NCBI GenBank assembly: GCA_035638575.1
Contig: DASQZT010000199.1
Span: 1-64,000 of the forward strand
DNA length: 64,000 nucleotides
Source: DASQZT01 sp035638575
GTDB taxonomy: Bacteria > Acidobacteriota > Terriglobia > Bryobacterales > Bryobacteraceae
Direction of reading: 5' to 3'
Shown: in pieces, positions 45,860 through 54,134 of the stretch
How the letters are laid out: each line of letters begins with the position of its first letter
Position numbering within the stretch: the stretch's first letter is position 1
The notes under the pieces: generated by a model
The model's input: the letters and a program-made list of their open reading frames with translations, nothing else
What the model was told of the DNA's origin: nothing
The model's database searches: none
Program-made: the position numbers and the translations under genes

Positions 45860-46249
45860 CTAACCAGTCACGTCGAATAGCGAGCTGGGTTGGCTGGCGG
45901 TTGACCCCGTGCCGAGCAAACCCTGGGTCTCCGCCGCCTGCAGGGTTGCCTGGTAATTGGCCAGTTGATCGGTCGCGGATGCCGTGGAGTCCGTCGAAGA
46001 CCCGCTCGGGAGATTCGGAAGGTTCATCAGGCTGCTGCTCGTGTCCGTGCTCGAGCTGTCCGAGATTCCGAACATGGCATCCACATTCTCCAACTGCATG
46101 GCCGCCGTGCTCAGTTGGACGATATCGCCGGCCGGGGCTTTCTCCAGCGCGGAAACCACCGCAGTCGACGATAAGACCGGCGAACCGATATTGGAAAGTG
46201 TCTGGAGCAAATTGGCTAAAGCGGGATTGACCGAAGAGACGGAACTCAT
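45860..46249 (-). CDS. Small Ser/Thr-rich orphan protein
   Basis: A 129-residue protein without signal peptide. A helical N-terminal half (MSSVSSVNPALANLLQTLSN, ALEKAPAGDIVQLSTAAMQL) is followed by a Ser/Thr-rich half (SSSTDTSSSLMNLPN, SGSSTDSTASA) and a helical end. The block GDIVQLSTAA--L---DAMFG looks like a conserved core, but no family can be named. AGAGGTG lies before the ATG at 46249. A similar Ser-rich orphan lies at 48061, on the other side of the TPR-ATP-grasp gene. Confidence 0.6.
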   Translation of the reverse strand: MSSVSSVNPALANLLQTLSNIGSPVLSSTAVVSALEKAPAGDIVQLSTAAMQLENVDAMFGISDSSSTDTSSSLMNLPNLPSGSSTDSTASATDQLANYQATLQAAETQGLLGTGSTASQPSSLFDVTG

Positions 46250-46319
46250 TACCACACCTCTGAGTATCATATCGGCAGCAACGGCGATTTACTCTAGCTT
46301 TTACAGGTGGCCTTGTGGG

Positions 46320-46376
46320 GCAGGTTGGCAACCTGCGGACCGATTGTCAATCGGTCCCGGCGAGCGAAGCTCGCCT
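46320..46376. repeat. Cluster of three perfect palindromes (REP-like element)
   Basis: Three hairpins follow each other with one base or none between: GCAGGTTG-g-CAACCTGC (46320-46336), GGACCGATTG-t-CAATCGGTCC (46337-46357) and GGCGAGC-gaa-GCTCGCC (46359-46375). It sits in the gap between two divergent genes. The pattern is that of an intergenic REP/BIME-type repeat; whether it recurs in the genome cannot be seen here. Confidence 0.75.
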
Positions 46377-46543
46377 GTTCGCTCCGTCGCGCAACGCTTC
46401 TCGTGCCAGAGGCGTTCCCGCCAGGGACCGTCCTCTGCTCGTGTCGGGGCACCCTCTGGGTCCGTCGAGACTCCTTCGACACAAGGCGCCTATCGTCAAC
46501 GAATTCGTCCCTGCTCCCTTCGTGCATAATGGTGGCGTGACCC

Positions 46544-47974
46544 ATGAGCAATGAGGACGCCCTGCGCGATCTCGACGGCCGTATCGCGTCCGATCCCGAC
46601 TCGTCGAGCCTGCGATTTGAGCGCGCCTCCCTGCTTGCCGGGATGGGCCGGGCCCTGGAGGCCCGAAACGCGTATCTCGATCTGCTGGCGCGCGAGCCTT
46701 CACACCGCCTGGCGTTGAATAATCTCGGCTCCCTGCTCGAAGCCACCGGATATCGGACCGCGGCCCGCACGGCTTACGCCGAAGCCGTGGCGCGCCATCC
46801 CGGCGATCCCGTGAGCCGGGTGAACCTGGCCGATGTTCTCTTCGAAAACGGCCAGTTTCAGGCCGCCCGGGAGCACTATGAAACCGCCCTGCGCCTCGAT
46901 CCCGGAAATGCCGGGGCGCATCAGGGCCTCTCCTATGCGCTGTCCGAACTGGGCGATGAGCCAGGCGCGGAGTGGCACCGCCGCAAAGGATTCGAGGACC
47001 GTCCCGTGGTTGCGTTGCCGTATCGCGGAGAAGGGCCCCCGGTGTCCTTGCTTCTGCTGGTTTCGTCGCTGGGTGGCAATATCCCGACGCGCCATCTGCT
47101 GGACGACCGCGTCTTTCAGACCTTCGTCGTGGTGCCGGAGTTCTACGATCGCAAGGTGCCGCTGCCGCCGCATCAAGTGGTGTTCAATGCCATCGGAGAT
47201 GCCGATCTGGATGCACCCGCGCTGGTTGCCGCGCAGTCGTTGGTCGCCCTGACGCCGGCCCCGGTCCTGAATCCGCCTTCGGCGGTGCTGGCCACAAGGC
47301 GCGCCGATCATGCAAGATTTTCCAAAGTGCCGGGAGTGGTGATGCCGGCCACCGTCACTTTCGCTCGGCGCCTTCTCGAAACTGCGGAGGCGGCGCCCGC
47401 CTTGGCCCGGAACGGCTTCCGTTTCCCGCTGCTGGTGCGGACGCCCGGCTTTCACACGGGCCGCCATTTCGTGCGGGTGGAGAGTCCGGACGCGCTGGCC
47501 GGCGCGGTGGCGGCGCTGCCCGGCAGGGAGTTGACCGTCATCCAATTCCTGGACGCCAGCGGCGCCGATGGAATGGCGCGAAAGTACCGCGTGATGATGA
47601 TCGATGGACAGCTCTATCCGTTGCATGTGGCCATTTCCACCCAATGGAAAATCCACTATTTCACCGCCGAAATGGCGGAACGGGCGGACCATCGCGCCGA
47701 GGACGCCCGGTTCTTGGAGAATATGCCGGCGGTGCTCGGACCCCGCGCCATCGAGGCGCTCGCCCTTATTCAAGCCGCTCTCGGGCTGGACTATGCCGGC
47801 ATCGATTTCGGCTTGAGCGCCGCCGGAGATATCTTGCTCTTCGAAGCCAATGCCACCATGGTGGTCAATCCGCCCGAGCCCGGCGAACGGTGGGCCTATC
47901 GCCGCCCGGCCGTGGACCGGATCTTCGCCGCCGTGCGCCGGATGCTGACGGCGCGGATTCCGGCTGCCCGGTAA
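46544..47974 (+). CDS. TPR protein fused to an ATP-grasp-like domain
   Basis: A 476-residue cytosolic protein. The first ~150 residues are TPRs (LRFERASLLAGMGRALEARNAYLDLL, HRLALNNLGSLLEATGYRTAA, AHQGLSYALSELGDEPGAEW). After a linker, residues about 250-470 form an ATP-grasp-like domain: FRFPLLVRTPGFHTGRHFVRV, ELTVIQFLDASGADGMARKYRVMMID, and the Mg-site DYAGIDFGLSAAGDILLFEAN. The Asp and Glu-x-Asn of the magnesium site are kept. TPR-ATP-grasp fusions of this type are scattered in bacteria and are not characterised; the TPR may bring a peptide substrate. CATAAT is found 13 bases upstream of the ATG. Confidence 0.8.
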   Translation: MSNEDALRDLDGRIASDPDSSSLRFERASLLAGMGRALEARNAYLDLLAREPSHRLALNNLGSLLEATGYRTAARTAYAEAVARHPGDPVSRVNLADVLFENGQFQAAREHYETALRLDPGNAGAHQGLSYALSELGDEPGAEWHRRKGFEDRPVVALPYRGEGPPVSLLLLVSSLGGNIPTRHLLDDRVFQTFVVVPEFYDRKVPLPPHQVVFNAIGDADLDAPALVAAQSLVALTPAPVLNPPSAVLATRRADHARFSKVPGVVMPATVTFARRLLETAEAAPALARNGFRFPLLVRTPGFHTGRHFVRVESPDALAGAVAALPGRELTVIQFLDASGADGMARKYRVMMIDGQLYPLHVAISTQWKIHYFTAEMAERADHRAEDARFLENMPAVLGPRAIEALALIQAALGLDYAGIDFGLSAAGDILLFEANATMVVNPPEPGERWAYRRPAVDRIFAAVRRMLTARIPAAR

Positions 47975-48014
47975 CTGAGCGCGGAATAGCCCCGAAGGGC
48001 CATCGAATTCACCT

Positions 48015-48040
48015 TAGGAGGACCGATGAGACTGTTGTAA
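48015..48040 (+). other. Mini-ORF MRLL with its own strong ribosome-binding site
   Basis: TAGGAGGA (48015-48022) is followed after three bases by ATG-AGA-CTG-TTG-TAA (48026-48040), a four-codon frame. Eight bases further on, a second site GGAGGT (48049-48054) precedes the real start at 48061. Two ribosome sites in one short leader suggest translational control; this is inferred. Confidence 0.45.
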
Positions 48041-48060
48041 GTGAATTTGGAGGTTCTCGA

Positions 48061-48573
48061 ATGTCAATTTCGCCTATTTCCCTGGCTTCCGCTACCCCTC
48101 AGACCGAAGGGCAGAGCCGCAGCCAACAGATTAAACAGGATTTCGAACAACTGGCCAGTTCTCTCCAGTCGGGAGACCTGGGAGGAGCGCAGAAGGCTTA
48201 CGCCGCCTTACAGAAATTGCTGCCCGGCCAGGCGCAAAACAGCGGGCAGGCCACGTCCGGCAGCGATCCGATCGGCAGTGATTTCAAAGCACTGGGGCAG
48301 GCTCTGCAATCCGGTGACTTAAACTCGGCGCAAAGCGCCTTCTCCCAACTGCAGAACGACATGAAGGCGCAGAGCCAAAGCGGCTCATCGAGCGCGGCAA
48401 GCAGCCTGACACGGAGTGTCCACGGTCACCACCACGGGCACCACCATCACGCTTCCGCCACACAAAATAGCAGCTCCGGTTCCAGTTCTGGTTCGACGTC
48501 GTCTTCCACGAGCACAACCACTGCCGGCGGCTCTTCCGGGTCAAACGGACAGATTGTCAATCTCGTCGCCTAG
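48061..48573 (+). CDS. Small Ser-rich orphan protein with duplicated helical unit and His cluster
   Basis: A 170-residue protein without a clear signal. It contains two copies of one helical unit: DFEQLASSLQSGDLGGAQKAY-ALQKLL (about 27-55) and DFKALGQALQSGDLNSAQSAFSQLQNDM (about 75-102), sharing DF--L---LQSGDL--AQ-A---LQ. Then a histidine run (HGHHHGHHHH, about 122-131) that could bind metal, and a Ser/Thr/Gly-rich tail. GGAGGT stands before the ATG at 48061. It is 86 bases after the TPR-ATP-grasp gene. No family is known to me; a metal-binding or assembly role is only suggested by the His run. Confidence 0.7.
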   Translation: MSISPISLASATPQTEGQSRSQQIKQDFEQLASSLQSGDLGGAQKAYAALQKLLPGQAQNSGQATSGSDPIGSDFKALGQALQSGDLNSAQSAFSQLQNDMKAQSQSGSSSAASSLTRSVHGHHHGHHHHASATQNSSSGSSSGSTSSSTSTTTAGGSSGSNGQIVNLVA

Positions 48574-49270
48574 AGAAGAGCAATGGAGGGGCGGTGGTTC
48601 GATTCCACTCGCCCCGGCCAAATTTCCCGCACATTCACACCGTCCTTCAGCGCTCGCGAGAGAAGTGCCGCATGTCGCCCCCATAGGCAATTGCCCTGAG
48701 ACGGCGTCCGGTCGGTGGACACTTCCCAGTCCCGATTTCCGTAGACGGCGTGTCACGGAAGGAATAGGCGCGCAAGGCCACCACGCTTCCAAGATCTGGA
48801 CTTGCGGCCCGTAACGCCCGAATCCGGCCACTTTCCGAGTGGGCCGAAATCGGGCCAGGAGTGCGAGTCGAGATTTGGGCTCCGTAGGAGACATCGATCA
48901 ATCAAAGACCCGAGGCAGGAGTTTTTTCGGGCATCGGCGTCCTCCGCATGCAAAACCGTGTCGACCTCCTGGCAGTCCAATCTCCAAGCGTTCCTCCTCC
49001 TGTCGACTACTGCGGCGATGGCTCAGGGCTACCAATCCTGGTAAATCATCGTAGATCATCTCGGTGGCTTCTCGGTGGCTGCAAGTACGTGCGCACGCCA
49101 CATTTCCGATGCTAAGATGGAAGGGCAATGGACAGCACGCGGCGCACCAACTGGAACGGTAGCAACGCTGTGGCACAGAACCGTGTGTCTGGGCAGGGTC
49201 AAGGGGTGTCTGGCACAAAACGAACATCCTGCTTTTTCTGTTGTCCGTAAGCAATTGTCAACAAAGGGAC
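48574..49270. other. Long intergenic stretch before the tRNA
   Basis: About 700 bases without a gene that can be supported. Frames here have no good start or motif. Small features: a direct repeat TCTCGGTGGCT twice within 24 bases (about 49059-49081) and a G-rich patch at 49195-49220 (GGGGTGTCTGGCACAAAA, preceded by a similar CTGTGGCACAGAAC). It may hold remnants of past insertions near the tRNA site. Confidence 0.45.
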
Positions 49271-49346
49271 GCCACCCTAGCTCAGTTGGTAGAGCGGCTG
49301 ATTCGTAATCAGCAGGTCTCCGGTTCAAGCCCGGAGGGTGGCTCCA
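49271..49346 (+). tRNA. tRNA-Thr (anticodon CGU)
   Basis: A 76-base cloverleaf. The acceptor arms are GCCACCC (49271-49277) and GGGTGGC (49336-49342), then T and an encoded CCA (49344-49346). The D arm is GCTC-AGTTGGTA-GAGC, the anticodon arm CTGAT-TCGTAA-ATCAG with CGT as anticodon, and the T arm CCGG-TTCAAGC-CCGG. It is the likely attachment site: a minus-strand integrase lies 13 bases downstream. Confidence 0.95.
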
Positions 49347-49358
49347 TAACAAAATCAA

Positions 49359-50618
49359 TCACTTAGACGCCCGCCTCAAGCGGGCTTCTGTATTTTTGTC
49401 AGCAGTTTTGTCAGCAACCTGGTTTCGGTCCGGCATGGAGAGCACGCGCGGCGTCTTCGGCTCGCCGCGGAAGAGTCGTTCCATCTTCTCGGCGGAGTCG
49501 CGGTCGCTGCCCTCGAAGAGATGCCCGTACGTGTCCATGGTCAGCTTGATCGAGGAGTGGCCCAAGCGCTCCGAGATCTTTTTCGGGTGGACGCCTTCAT
49601 GGATCAGGAGCGAGGCGTGGGTGTGGCGCAGATCGTACAGCCGCAGTTTCGGGAGGCCGTTCTCTTCGCAGATCTTCTGAAACCGGCGCAGGACGTTTCG
49701 CTCATCGAGCGGCGTCCCGATTTCGGAGGGGAATACCAGGCCGTTCTCTTTCCAGTTCTCTCCCGCCAGCGCGCGATTCTCCACGACCTGACGCCGCTGC
49801 TCGATCAGGAGATCCCGCACGAATTCGGGGAAGTCGATGGTGCGCCGGCTCTTGTCCGTCTTCGGAGGGCCGAACACGAATCGGGGCGCCTCCTCGCCTT
49901 TCTTGCGGCGCGTCCTTGAGAGCACCTGGTTCACAGTCAGGCGCTTCACGTCGAGATCCATGTCCTTCGAGCGGAGGCCGTACAGTTCCTCAGGCCTCAG
50001 GCCCGTCGTGATGTCCAACGCATAAAGGGCTTCCTGGCGGTCTCCCTGCGCGACCTCCAGGAACTCCCGCGCCTGATCAGGATTCAGGAAGCGCACCTTG
50101 GGGCCACCGGGGTTGACGGCCCGCTTCCGCTTCGCCGCCCGGAACCGCGCCGCGGCCGGATTGCGGTCGATGATCTCCCACTCGACGGCGAACTGCAGCG
50201 CGCGGCGGAGGACGGCTTGCGCATACTCCACGGTCCGGGCGCCTAAGCCGCGATCGCGGAGCGACTTGAGCCAGAGGTCCACGTCCCGCGGCTTCAATTC
50301 CGCGAGCGTGATCGCGCCGATGGCGGGGATGACATTCTCTTCGGCGTGATACCGGTAGTCCTGCCAGGTGCGCAGCGCCACGCCGCCTTCGGTCTTGTAG
50401 AATTCCAGAAAGCGCTTGAGGAAGTCGGCGAGCGAAGACTTGGCCTCGTCCGTGTGCAATCCCTTGCGGCGCTGCTCTACGAGTTTCTCGGCGCGCTCAA
50501 TCGCCTCGTGCTTCGTCTTGCCCATCGCCGACCGGCGCTTCCCATCGGGGAAGAGATGCTTCGGCAGGTCGACCCGGAAATACACCTCATCGTTTCGTCG
50601 GACCTTGAACGCTCTCAT
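49359..50618 (-). CDS. Tyrosine-type site-specific integrase
   Basis: A 419-residue phage-type integrase. It has an N-terminal arm-binding segment (VRRNDEVYFRVDLPK), a SAM-like core-binding domain (about 60-155) and the catalytic domain: Arg208 in TTGLRPEEL, the lysine region PPKTDKSRRTIDFP, RLYDLRHTHAS (Arg331; the usual His of HxxR is Tyr328, a common phage variant), LGHSSIKLTMDTYGH (His354, nucleophile Tyr364). It recombines the element at the tRNA-Thr beside it. All key residues are intact. The gene reads towards the tRNA, as is usual. Confidence 0.95.
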   Translation of the reverse strand: MRAFKVRRNDEVYFRVDLPKHLFPDGKRRSAMGKTKHEAIERAEKLVEQRRKGLHTDEAKSSLADFLKRFLEFYKTEGGVALRTWQDYRYHAEENVIPAIGAITLAELKPRDVDLWLKSLRDRGLGARTVEYAQAVLRRALQFAVEWEIIDRNPAAARFRAAKRKRAVNPGGPKVRFLNPDQAREFLEVAQGDRQEALYALDITTGLRPEELYGLRSKDMDLDVKRLTVNQVLSRTRRKKGEEAPRFVFGPPKTDKSRRTIDFPEFVRDLLIEQRRQVVENRALAGENWKENGLVFPSEIGTPLDERNVLRRFQKICEENGLPKLRLYDLRHTHASLLIHEGVHPKKISERLGHSSIKLTMDTYGHLFEGSDRDSAEKMERLFRGEPKTPRVLSMPDRNQVADKTADKNTEARLRRASK

Positions 50619-50685
50619 GGCTCCCTCTCATTGTCCAGCATAACCGGATTTGTCAGCCAAAAATCAGCCGGTACGCACGGAAATG

Positions 50686-50931
50686 TCACGCCGCATTCGC
50701 CCGGCCGGCCCGATGCGAGTCCAACCAGGCGCGGAGGTCCTTCAGCGAAACACGTACCATGGGCCGCCGCCCGTTCCGGCCTCCGAAGCGGTATGTCGGC
50801 AGCGTGCCGTCGGTCAACAGGCGGTATGCGGTCGCGCGGCTCACACCGAGTTCACGCTGGACATCCGTCGCCTTCAGGAGGCGATCTTCCGCTGATGCGA
50901 GAGTCATGTCTGCTTCGTTCATATCTGCCAC
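50686..50931 (-). CDS. Excisionase-like helix-turn-helix protein
   Basis: An 81-residue DNA-binding protein. The core RLLKATDVQRELGVSRATAYRLLTDGTLPTYRF is a MerR/excisionase (AlpA-like) winged helix, then RVSLKDLRAWLDSHRAGR. It lies 67 bases upstream of the integrase gene on the same strand. In this setting it is the natural candidate for the directionality factor of the element. It could also be a transcription regulator. Confidence 0.85.
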   Translation of the reverse strand: MADMNEADMTLASAEDRLLKATDVQRELGVSRATAYRLLTDGTLPTYRFGGRNGRRPMVRVSLKDLRAWLDSHRAGRANAA

Positions 50932-50985
50932 ATCTCACTTTCGTTTCTGGCGTCGTGGGACGAAGGGCCTGAATCGATAAATTCG

Positions 50986-51414
50986 TTATAGAAGTCCTTC
51001 CACGATCTTCCGGGCATCGTCGGCAGTTTCCGCTGCCCAGACGCCAAGAATGGCGAGGTCGAATTTCTTGAGCGACAGTTGATTTTCCTTTCGGGCCGAG
51101 CGCTTGGCCGACTCCAAAGCTCGGCTCAGGGCCTTGGGCGCGTCCCACTTGAGCGTGATCCGTTCGTCGCTGCAATCGAAGCCGAGACGTTCGAGGCTCC
51201 CCTCGACCTCTTCGACCTCCTTGCGCAGCTTCCGAACTTTGGTGACCAGCTCCGTGGCGCCCCGTTCCTCCGCCAGCTTCGGTATCACCTCGTTCTCCAC
51301 CCGGTGGTTGAGATCGCTATCCGATTCGAGTTCCGCTTGGGCACGTTCTTTCGCCTGAACAAGCATGCGCGCGAAGACGTCACGCTGCTTTTGGTTGAAT
51401 GGTTGTATTTCCAT
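50986..51414 (-). CDS. Hypothetical coiled-coil protein
   Basis: A 142-residue, highly charged helical protein. Residues about 10-75 form one long predicted coiled coil (KERAQAELESDSDLNHRV, KVRKLRKEVEEVEGSLERLGF). The C-terminal part (LKKFDLAILGVWAAETADDARKIV) is helical too. No signal, no known domain. Lies between the excisionase-like and the next hypothetical gene on the same strand. Confidence 0.6.
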   Translation of the reverse strand: MEIQPFNQKQRDVFARMLVQAKERAQAELESDSDLNHRVENEVIPKLAEERGATELVTKVRKLRKEVEEVEGSLERLGFDCSDERITLKWDAPKALSRALESAKRSARKENQLSLKKFDLAILGVWAAETADDARKIVEGLL

Positions 51415-51549
51415 GGTTGTTAGTTTGGATGTGCCCTTCGCCCCACAACATAAATCTGTCGCGGTACTACGCCGTAAACTTTCGCATTGCCAGCTCCGTT
51501 TCCGGGCTGGCCGCCCACCCGTCGGGGCACGACCGCCCCGACGGCACCC

Positions 51550-52248
51550 TCATTCCATCAGCACGCAGGCAACGTTGCCGTCGCCGCCCTGCTCGCGGTT
51601 CTGCCGGGAAACCTCTTTCACCATTGCGCCTAAGAAAGCTCCCATTGCCTGAACACGCTTCCGTTCGTCAGCCACTAGATCCTTTGCGCTCTTCTCCTTC
51701 ACCCGAGCGCTCTCCACGATCTCCACCTGCGAAGGGTCTAGCTCCAGAACCACCCGGCCGTTGTCGGCATACCATTCGATGTACGGATACTGCACATAGG
51801 GATAGAAGGGATCGCCCGCTTGGATGTGCGCGCAGTAACGCCCGACAAACTCCTGCCGGCGCTTCTCCCGTTCGGCCTCACTGGTTCCCGCTTCGTCCCA
51901 GAAGAGCTCATTTTGGGCCATGAGTCTCTCTGCGATCGCATCGGTCCAGGGGCCAAGAGAAATGCCGGCGGTGATGTCGCCGACCGTGCCCCGCTGCACG
52001 CGAGCGAACCCGTCCATGTATGTTCCCGTCCCACCCTGGTACTTGTCCGACGGCTCGGCATTCGAGAGCCGGATCAGTTTTCCGCGGATGTCCTCGTGGA
52101 AATCGCCCGCAAGGTCGAAGACCACTTTGAGGTTCTGCCTGCCGTTCCGAAGGAACCGCATCCAGCCGGTCACTTTCCCCGGCACGCGGTTATCGAGTTC
52201 CCCGTCGATGAGATTGCTGTATGGTCGCCACGCCATGTTGCATTGCAT
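51550..52248 (-). CDS. Hypothetical protein of the integrative element
   Basis: A 232-residue soluble protein. The conserved-looking core is GWMRFLRNGRQNLKVVFDLAG, then GGTGTYMDGFARVQRGTVGDITAGISLGPW, and the end (DLVADERKRVQAMGAFLGAMV) is helical. No family recognised. The start is the ATG at 52248 or the ATG at 52236; neither has a clear ribosome site. The upstream gene ends eight bases before, so they are co-transcribed. Confidence 0.6.
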   Translation of the reverse strand: MQCNMAWRPYSNLIDGELDNRVPGKVTGWMRFLRNGRQNLKVVFDLAGDFHEDIRGKLIRLSNAEPSDKYQGGTGTYMDGFARVQRGTVGDITAGISLGPWTDAIAERLMAQNELFWDEAGTSEAEREKRRQEFVGRYCAHIQAGDPFYPYVQYPYIEWYADNGRVVLELDPSQVEIVESARVKEKSAKDLVADERKRVQAMGAFLGAMVKEVSRQNREQGGDGNVACVLME

Positions 52249-52255
52249 GGTTGAT

Positions 52256-52786
52256 TTATTTTCCGGGCCGACCTTTGTTCTGCCCCGGCGGGTGGGCGAT
52301 ATCTGCAAGATCTTTTTTTCGTAGCGCGTGCCGGAGCGCTTCTCCGGCAGGCCTCCGCTGCCGCTGAAGGCCGTGCTTGGCGAGAAAACGTCCCGCTTCC
52401 GCGAGGTCCGCGTTGCGCTGGGATTGCTGTGCGCTTTCGAGGAGCGCGGGCAGGTACGGCGCCACTTCCTCCACCATGGCCCCGTTGAGATCCGCATAGT
52501 CGCCGTGCAGCCACGGCCCTCCGTATTCAACCGACCGGCATTCCCCGCGCTTGTCGAACTGCGAGAGGAACCGGACCGTGTCCTCTCCCGATTCGAGGTA
52601 CGTCTGGTAAAAGCCGCCCCGATTGTAGTGGGCGATGAAACTGCAATGCTGTATGAGATGCTCATAAAGCCGCTTCGTGAAATCCGCGAACCGCAACCCG
52701 CGCTTCAAAAACCGCACCCATGCCTTGAGCACGAGCTCTCTCTCGCGAGCCGACATGAACTCGCCGTCACTGAATGTGTACTGCAT
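52256..52786 (-). CDS. Hypothetical protein of the integrative element
   Basis: A 176-residue soluble helical protein (ARERELVLKAWVRFLKRGLRFADFTKRLYEHLIQHCSFIAHY, broken here for brevity into its helices). Tyr/His-rich in the middle and basic at the end. No family recognised. The start is the ATG at 52786. It ends seven bases before the next minus-strand start. Confidence 0.55.
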   Translation of the reverse strand: MQYTFSDGEFMSARERELVLKAWVRFLKRGLRFADFTKRLYEHLIQHCSFIAHYNRGGFYQTYLESGEDTVRFLSQFDKRGECRSVEYGGPWLHGDYADLNGAMVEEVAPYLPALLESAQQSQRNADLAEAGRFLAKHGLQRQRRPAGEALRHALRKKDLADIAHPPGQNKGRPGK

Positions 52787-52843
52787 GCCTGTGTCGGCGC
52801 ACCCGTGGCGAACGGCGCGCCGGCACGCGCTGCGAAACCGGCT

Positions 52844-53062
52844 TCAAGCCTTCGCCGATTCGGTCACCTCCGTGTTCTGTCGGGCGCTCCGTTTCCGGAG
52901 TGACGGCTGCGCGGCGGATTCACCCGCGTCCGTTCCGCGACCGCTCAATCGTTCGCGCATCTTTTCGCGCACGATGTTGAAAACGACTTCGGCCTTCTCA
53001 ATCGGGCCGCTTTCGAAGAAACGCAGAATGCTGATCTCGTCTGCCATGGTCCCCTTCGTCAT
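52844..53062 (-). CDS. Small hypothetical protein of the integrative element
   Basis: A 72-residue protein. The ATG at 53062 is chosen because a perfect AAGGAGGAG lies six bases before it, overlapping the stop codon of the upstream gene at 53074; longer frames are not supported. The product has a short helical core (ISILRFFESGPIEKAEVVFNIVREKM) and a basic, disordered tail. No family recognised. Confidence 0.65.
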   Translation of the reverse strand: MTKGTMADEISILRFFESGPIEKAEVVFNIVREKMRERLSGRGTDAGESAAQPSLRKRSARQNTEVTESAKA

Positions 53063-53073
53063 ATGACTCCTCC

Positions 53074-53847
53074 TTAAGAGCCCGTTCCAAGATTCTCGCA
53101 AGCCGTTGATTCAACAACAGTTGTCGCAACGAAAGTGTTCTCACGACGCGAGCCTTCGGGAGAACAGGCTGTTGCGGCCGGCGCCGCATTCCGGCGAAGC
53201 GACTCCGGCAGTCCTTCGCGGCGGATCGCGTTAATCGTCGTACAGAGAACCCGGCCGTCGCGGTCGTCGATCGCACGCGCGAGCGTCCGCATCCGCGCAT
53301 CCCGGTCCGCAACCACGAGCACCCCCGATAATGGAAATCCGGAGATGCCCCGCCGGTACCACGCGACCTTCGATCCCACGAAGTACCGCAGCCCTTCACG
53401 TCCGCGGTCATACTCGGCAGCGAAGGTGCGGTCCCCGACGCGGAAGACGGCGTCCGGCACCATCGGGAATTTCCAGCCTATGCCAGGTAGTTCCCAGGCT
53501 GCGAAGAAGAACGCAAGCCCGTCAGTCATCTCGGCCGCGATCCGGATATCGTTCACGCCCTCCATATGTTCCCTCTGCTTCGGCGGTTTCCGTTCGAGGG
53601 CGACCCCATCGAAGCCGTCCCGTTCGAGCGCGATCTTGCCCTTCCGGCCGAGTGCGAACACGGCCTCGCGCATCCGGTTCTCCTGGTGCTTCCGGAGGTA
53701 CCCGGCACACGTCAGCGCGCGAAGCCGGCGGCGCGCCGCGCTCACGGACGCCGGCGCGAAGAAGCGGCGGCAGACCTGGCCGGTCGTCAGCCAACGCGCC
53801 GACCGCAACAGCTTCAGGAGTTCGATGCATCGGTTGGTCAGTCGCAT
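53074..53847 (-). CDS. Replication-relaxation family-like protein
   Basis: A 257-residue protein with an N-terminal winged helix (RLTNRCIELLKLLRSARWLT, GQVCRRFFAPASVSAARRRL) and a C-terminal domain containing MVPDAVFRVGDRTFAAEYDRGRE. The pattern PDA-F---------EYDRG is that of the Replic_Relax family, which is typical of plasmids and conjugative elements and is thought to act in replication or transfer. The ATG at 53847 is chosen because it opens the winged helix; the longer frame overlaps the next gene. It overlaps that gene by ten bases. Confidence 0.65.
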   Translation of the reverse strand: MRLTNRCIELLKLLRSARWLTTGQVCRRFFAPASVSAARRRLRALTCAGYLRKHQENRMREAVFALGRKGKIALERDGFDGVALERKPPKQREHMEGVNDIRIAAEMTDGLAFFFAAWELPGIGWKFPMVPDAVFRVGDRTFAAEYDRGREGLRYFVGSKVAWYRRGISGFPLSGVLVVADRDARMRTLARAIDDRDGRVLCTTINAIRREGLPESLRRNAAPAATACSPEGSRRENTFVATTVVESTACENLGTGS

Positions 53848-54134
53848 AGTCCGGGCAGGCGCTCCGTTACGCCGCAGGTGAAGCACCGCACCATCCGCGG
53901 CATCGAACCGCAGATTGGGCATTCGCGCAGCAGGTGGCCGCGGTAGGTGAACTGGCAGCCGCATTTCCAGATCCCGACGAGCGAGATAGCCGCGCCGCAG
54001 TTGCCGCAGCGGATCTCGGGCGCGTATGCCGTCCTCCAGAACTTCAAGTTCCGGGCCATCCGTATGGTCCAACGTAAAACCCTGATCGGGATCGCCAGGA
54101 GCCACCAGAGAAACTCGACGAACAGATGCTTCAC
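53838..54134 (-). CDS. Small double zinc-ribbon membrane protein
   Basis: A 98-residue protein. A hydrophobic N-terminal helix (FVEFLWWLLAIPIRVLRW) is followed by two zinc ribbons: CGNCG (about 43-47) with CGC later, and CPIC with CFTCG. Eight Cys lie in CxxC and CxC pairs. It is probably anchored at the inner membrane with the ribbons inside. It uses the GTG at 54134 overlapping the stop of the next gene (GTGA), so it is translated together with that coupling ATPase. Function unknown. Confidence 0.7.
   Translation of the reverse strand: MKHLFVEFLWWLLAIPIRVLRWTIRMARNLKFWRTAYAPEIRCGNCGAAISLVGIWKCGCQFTYRGHLLRECPICGSMPRMVRCFTCGVTERLPGLCD

Noticed and set aside
49059..49230. Direct repeats TCTCGGTGGCT and the GTGTCTGGCACAAAA patch as an insertion sequence end
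   Set aside because: Too short, no transposase and no matching partner seen in the window.
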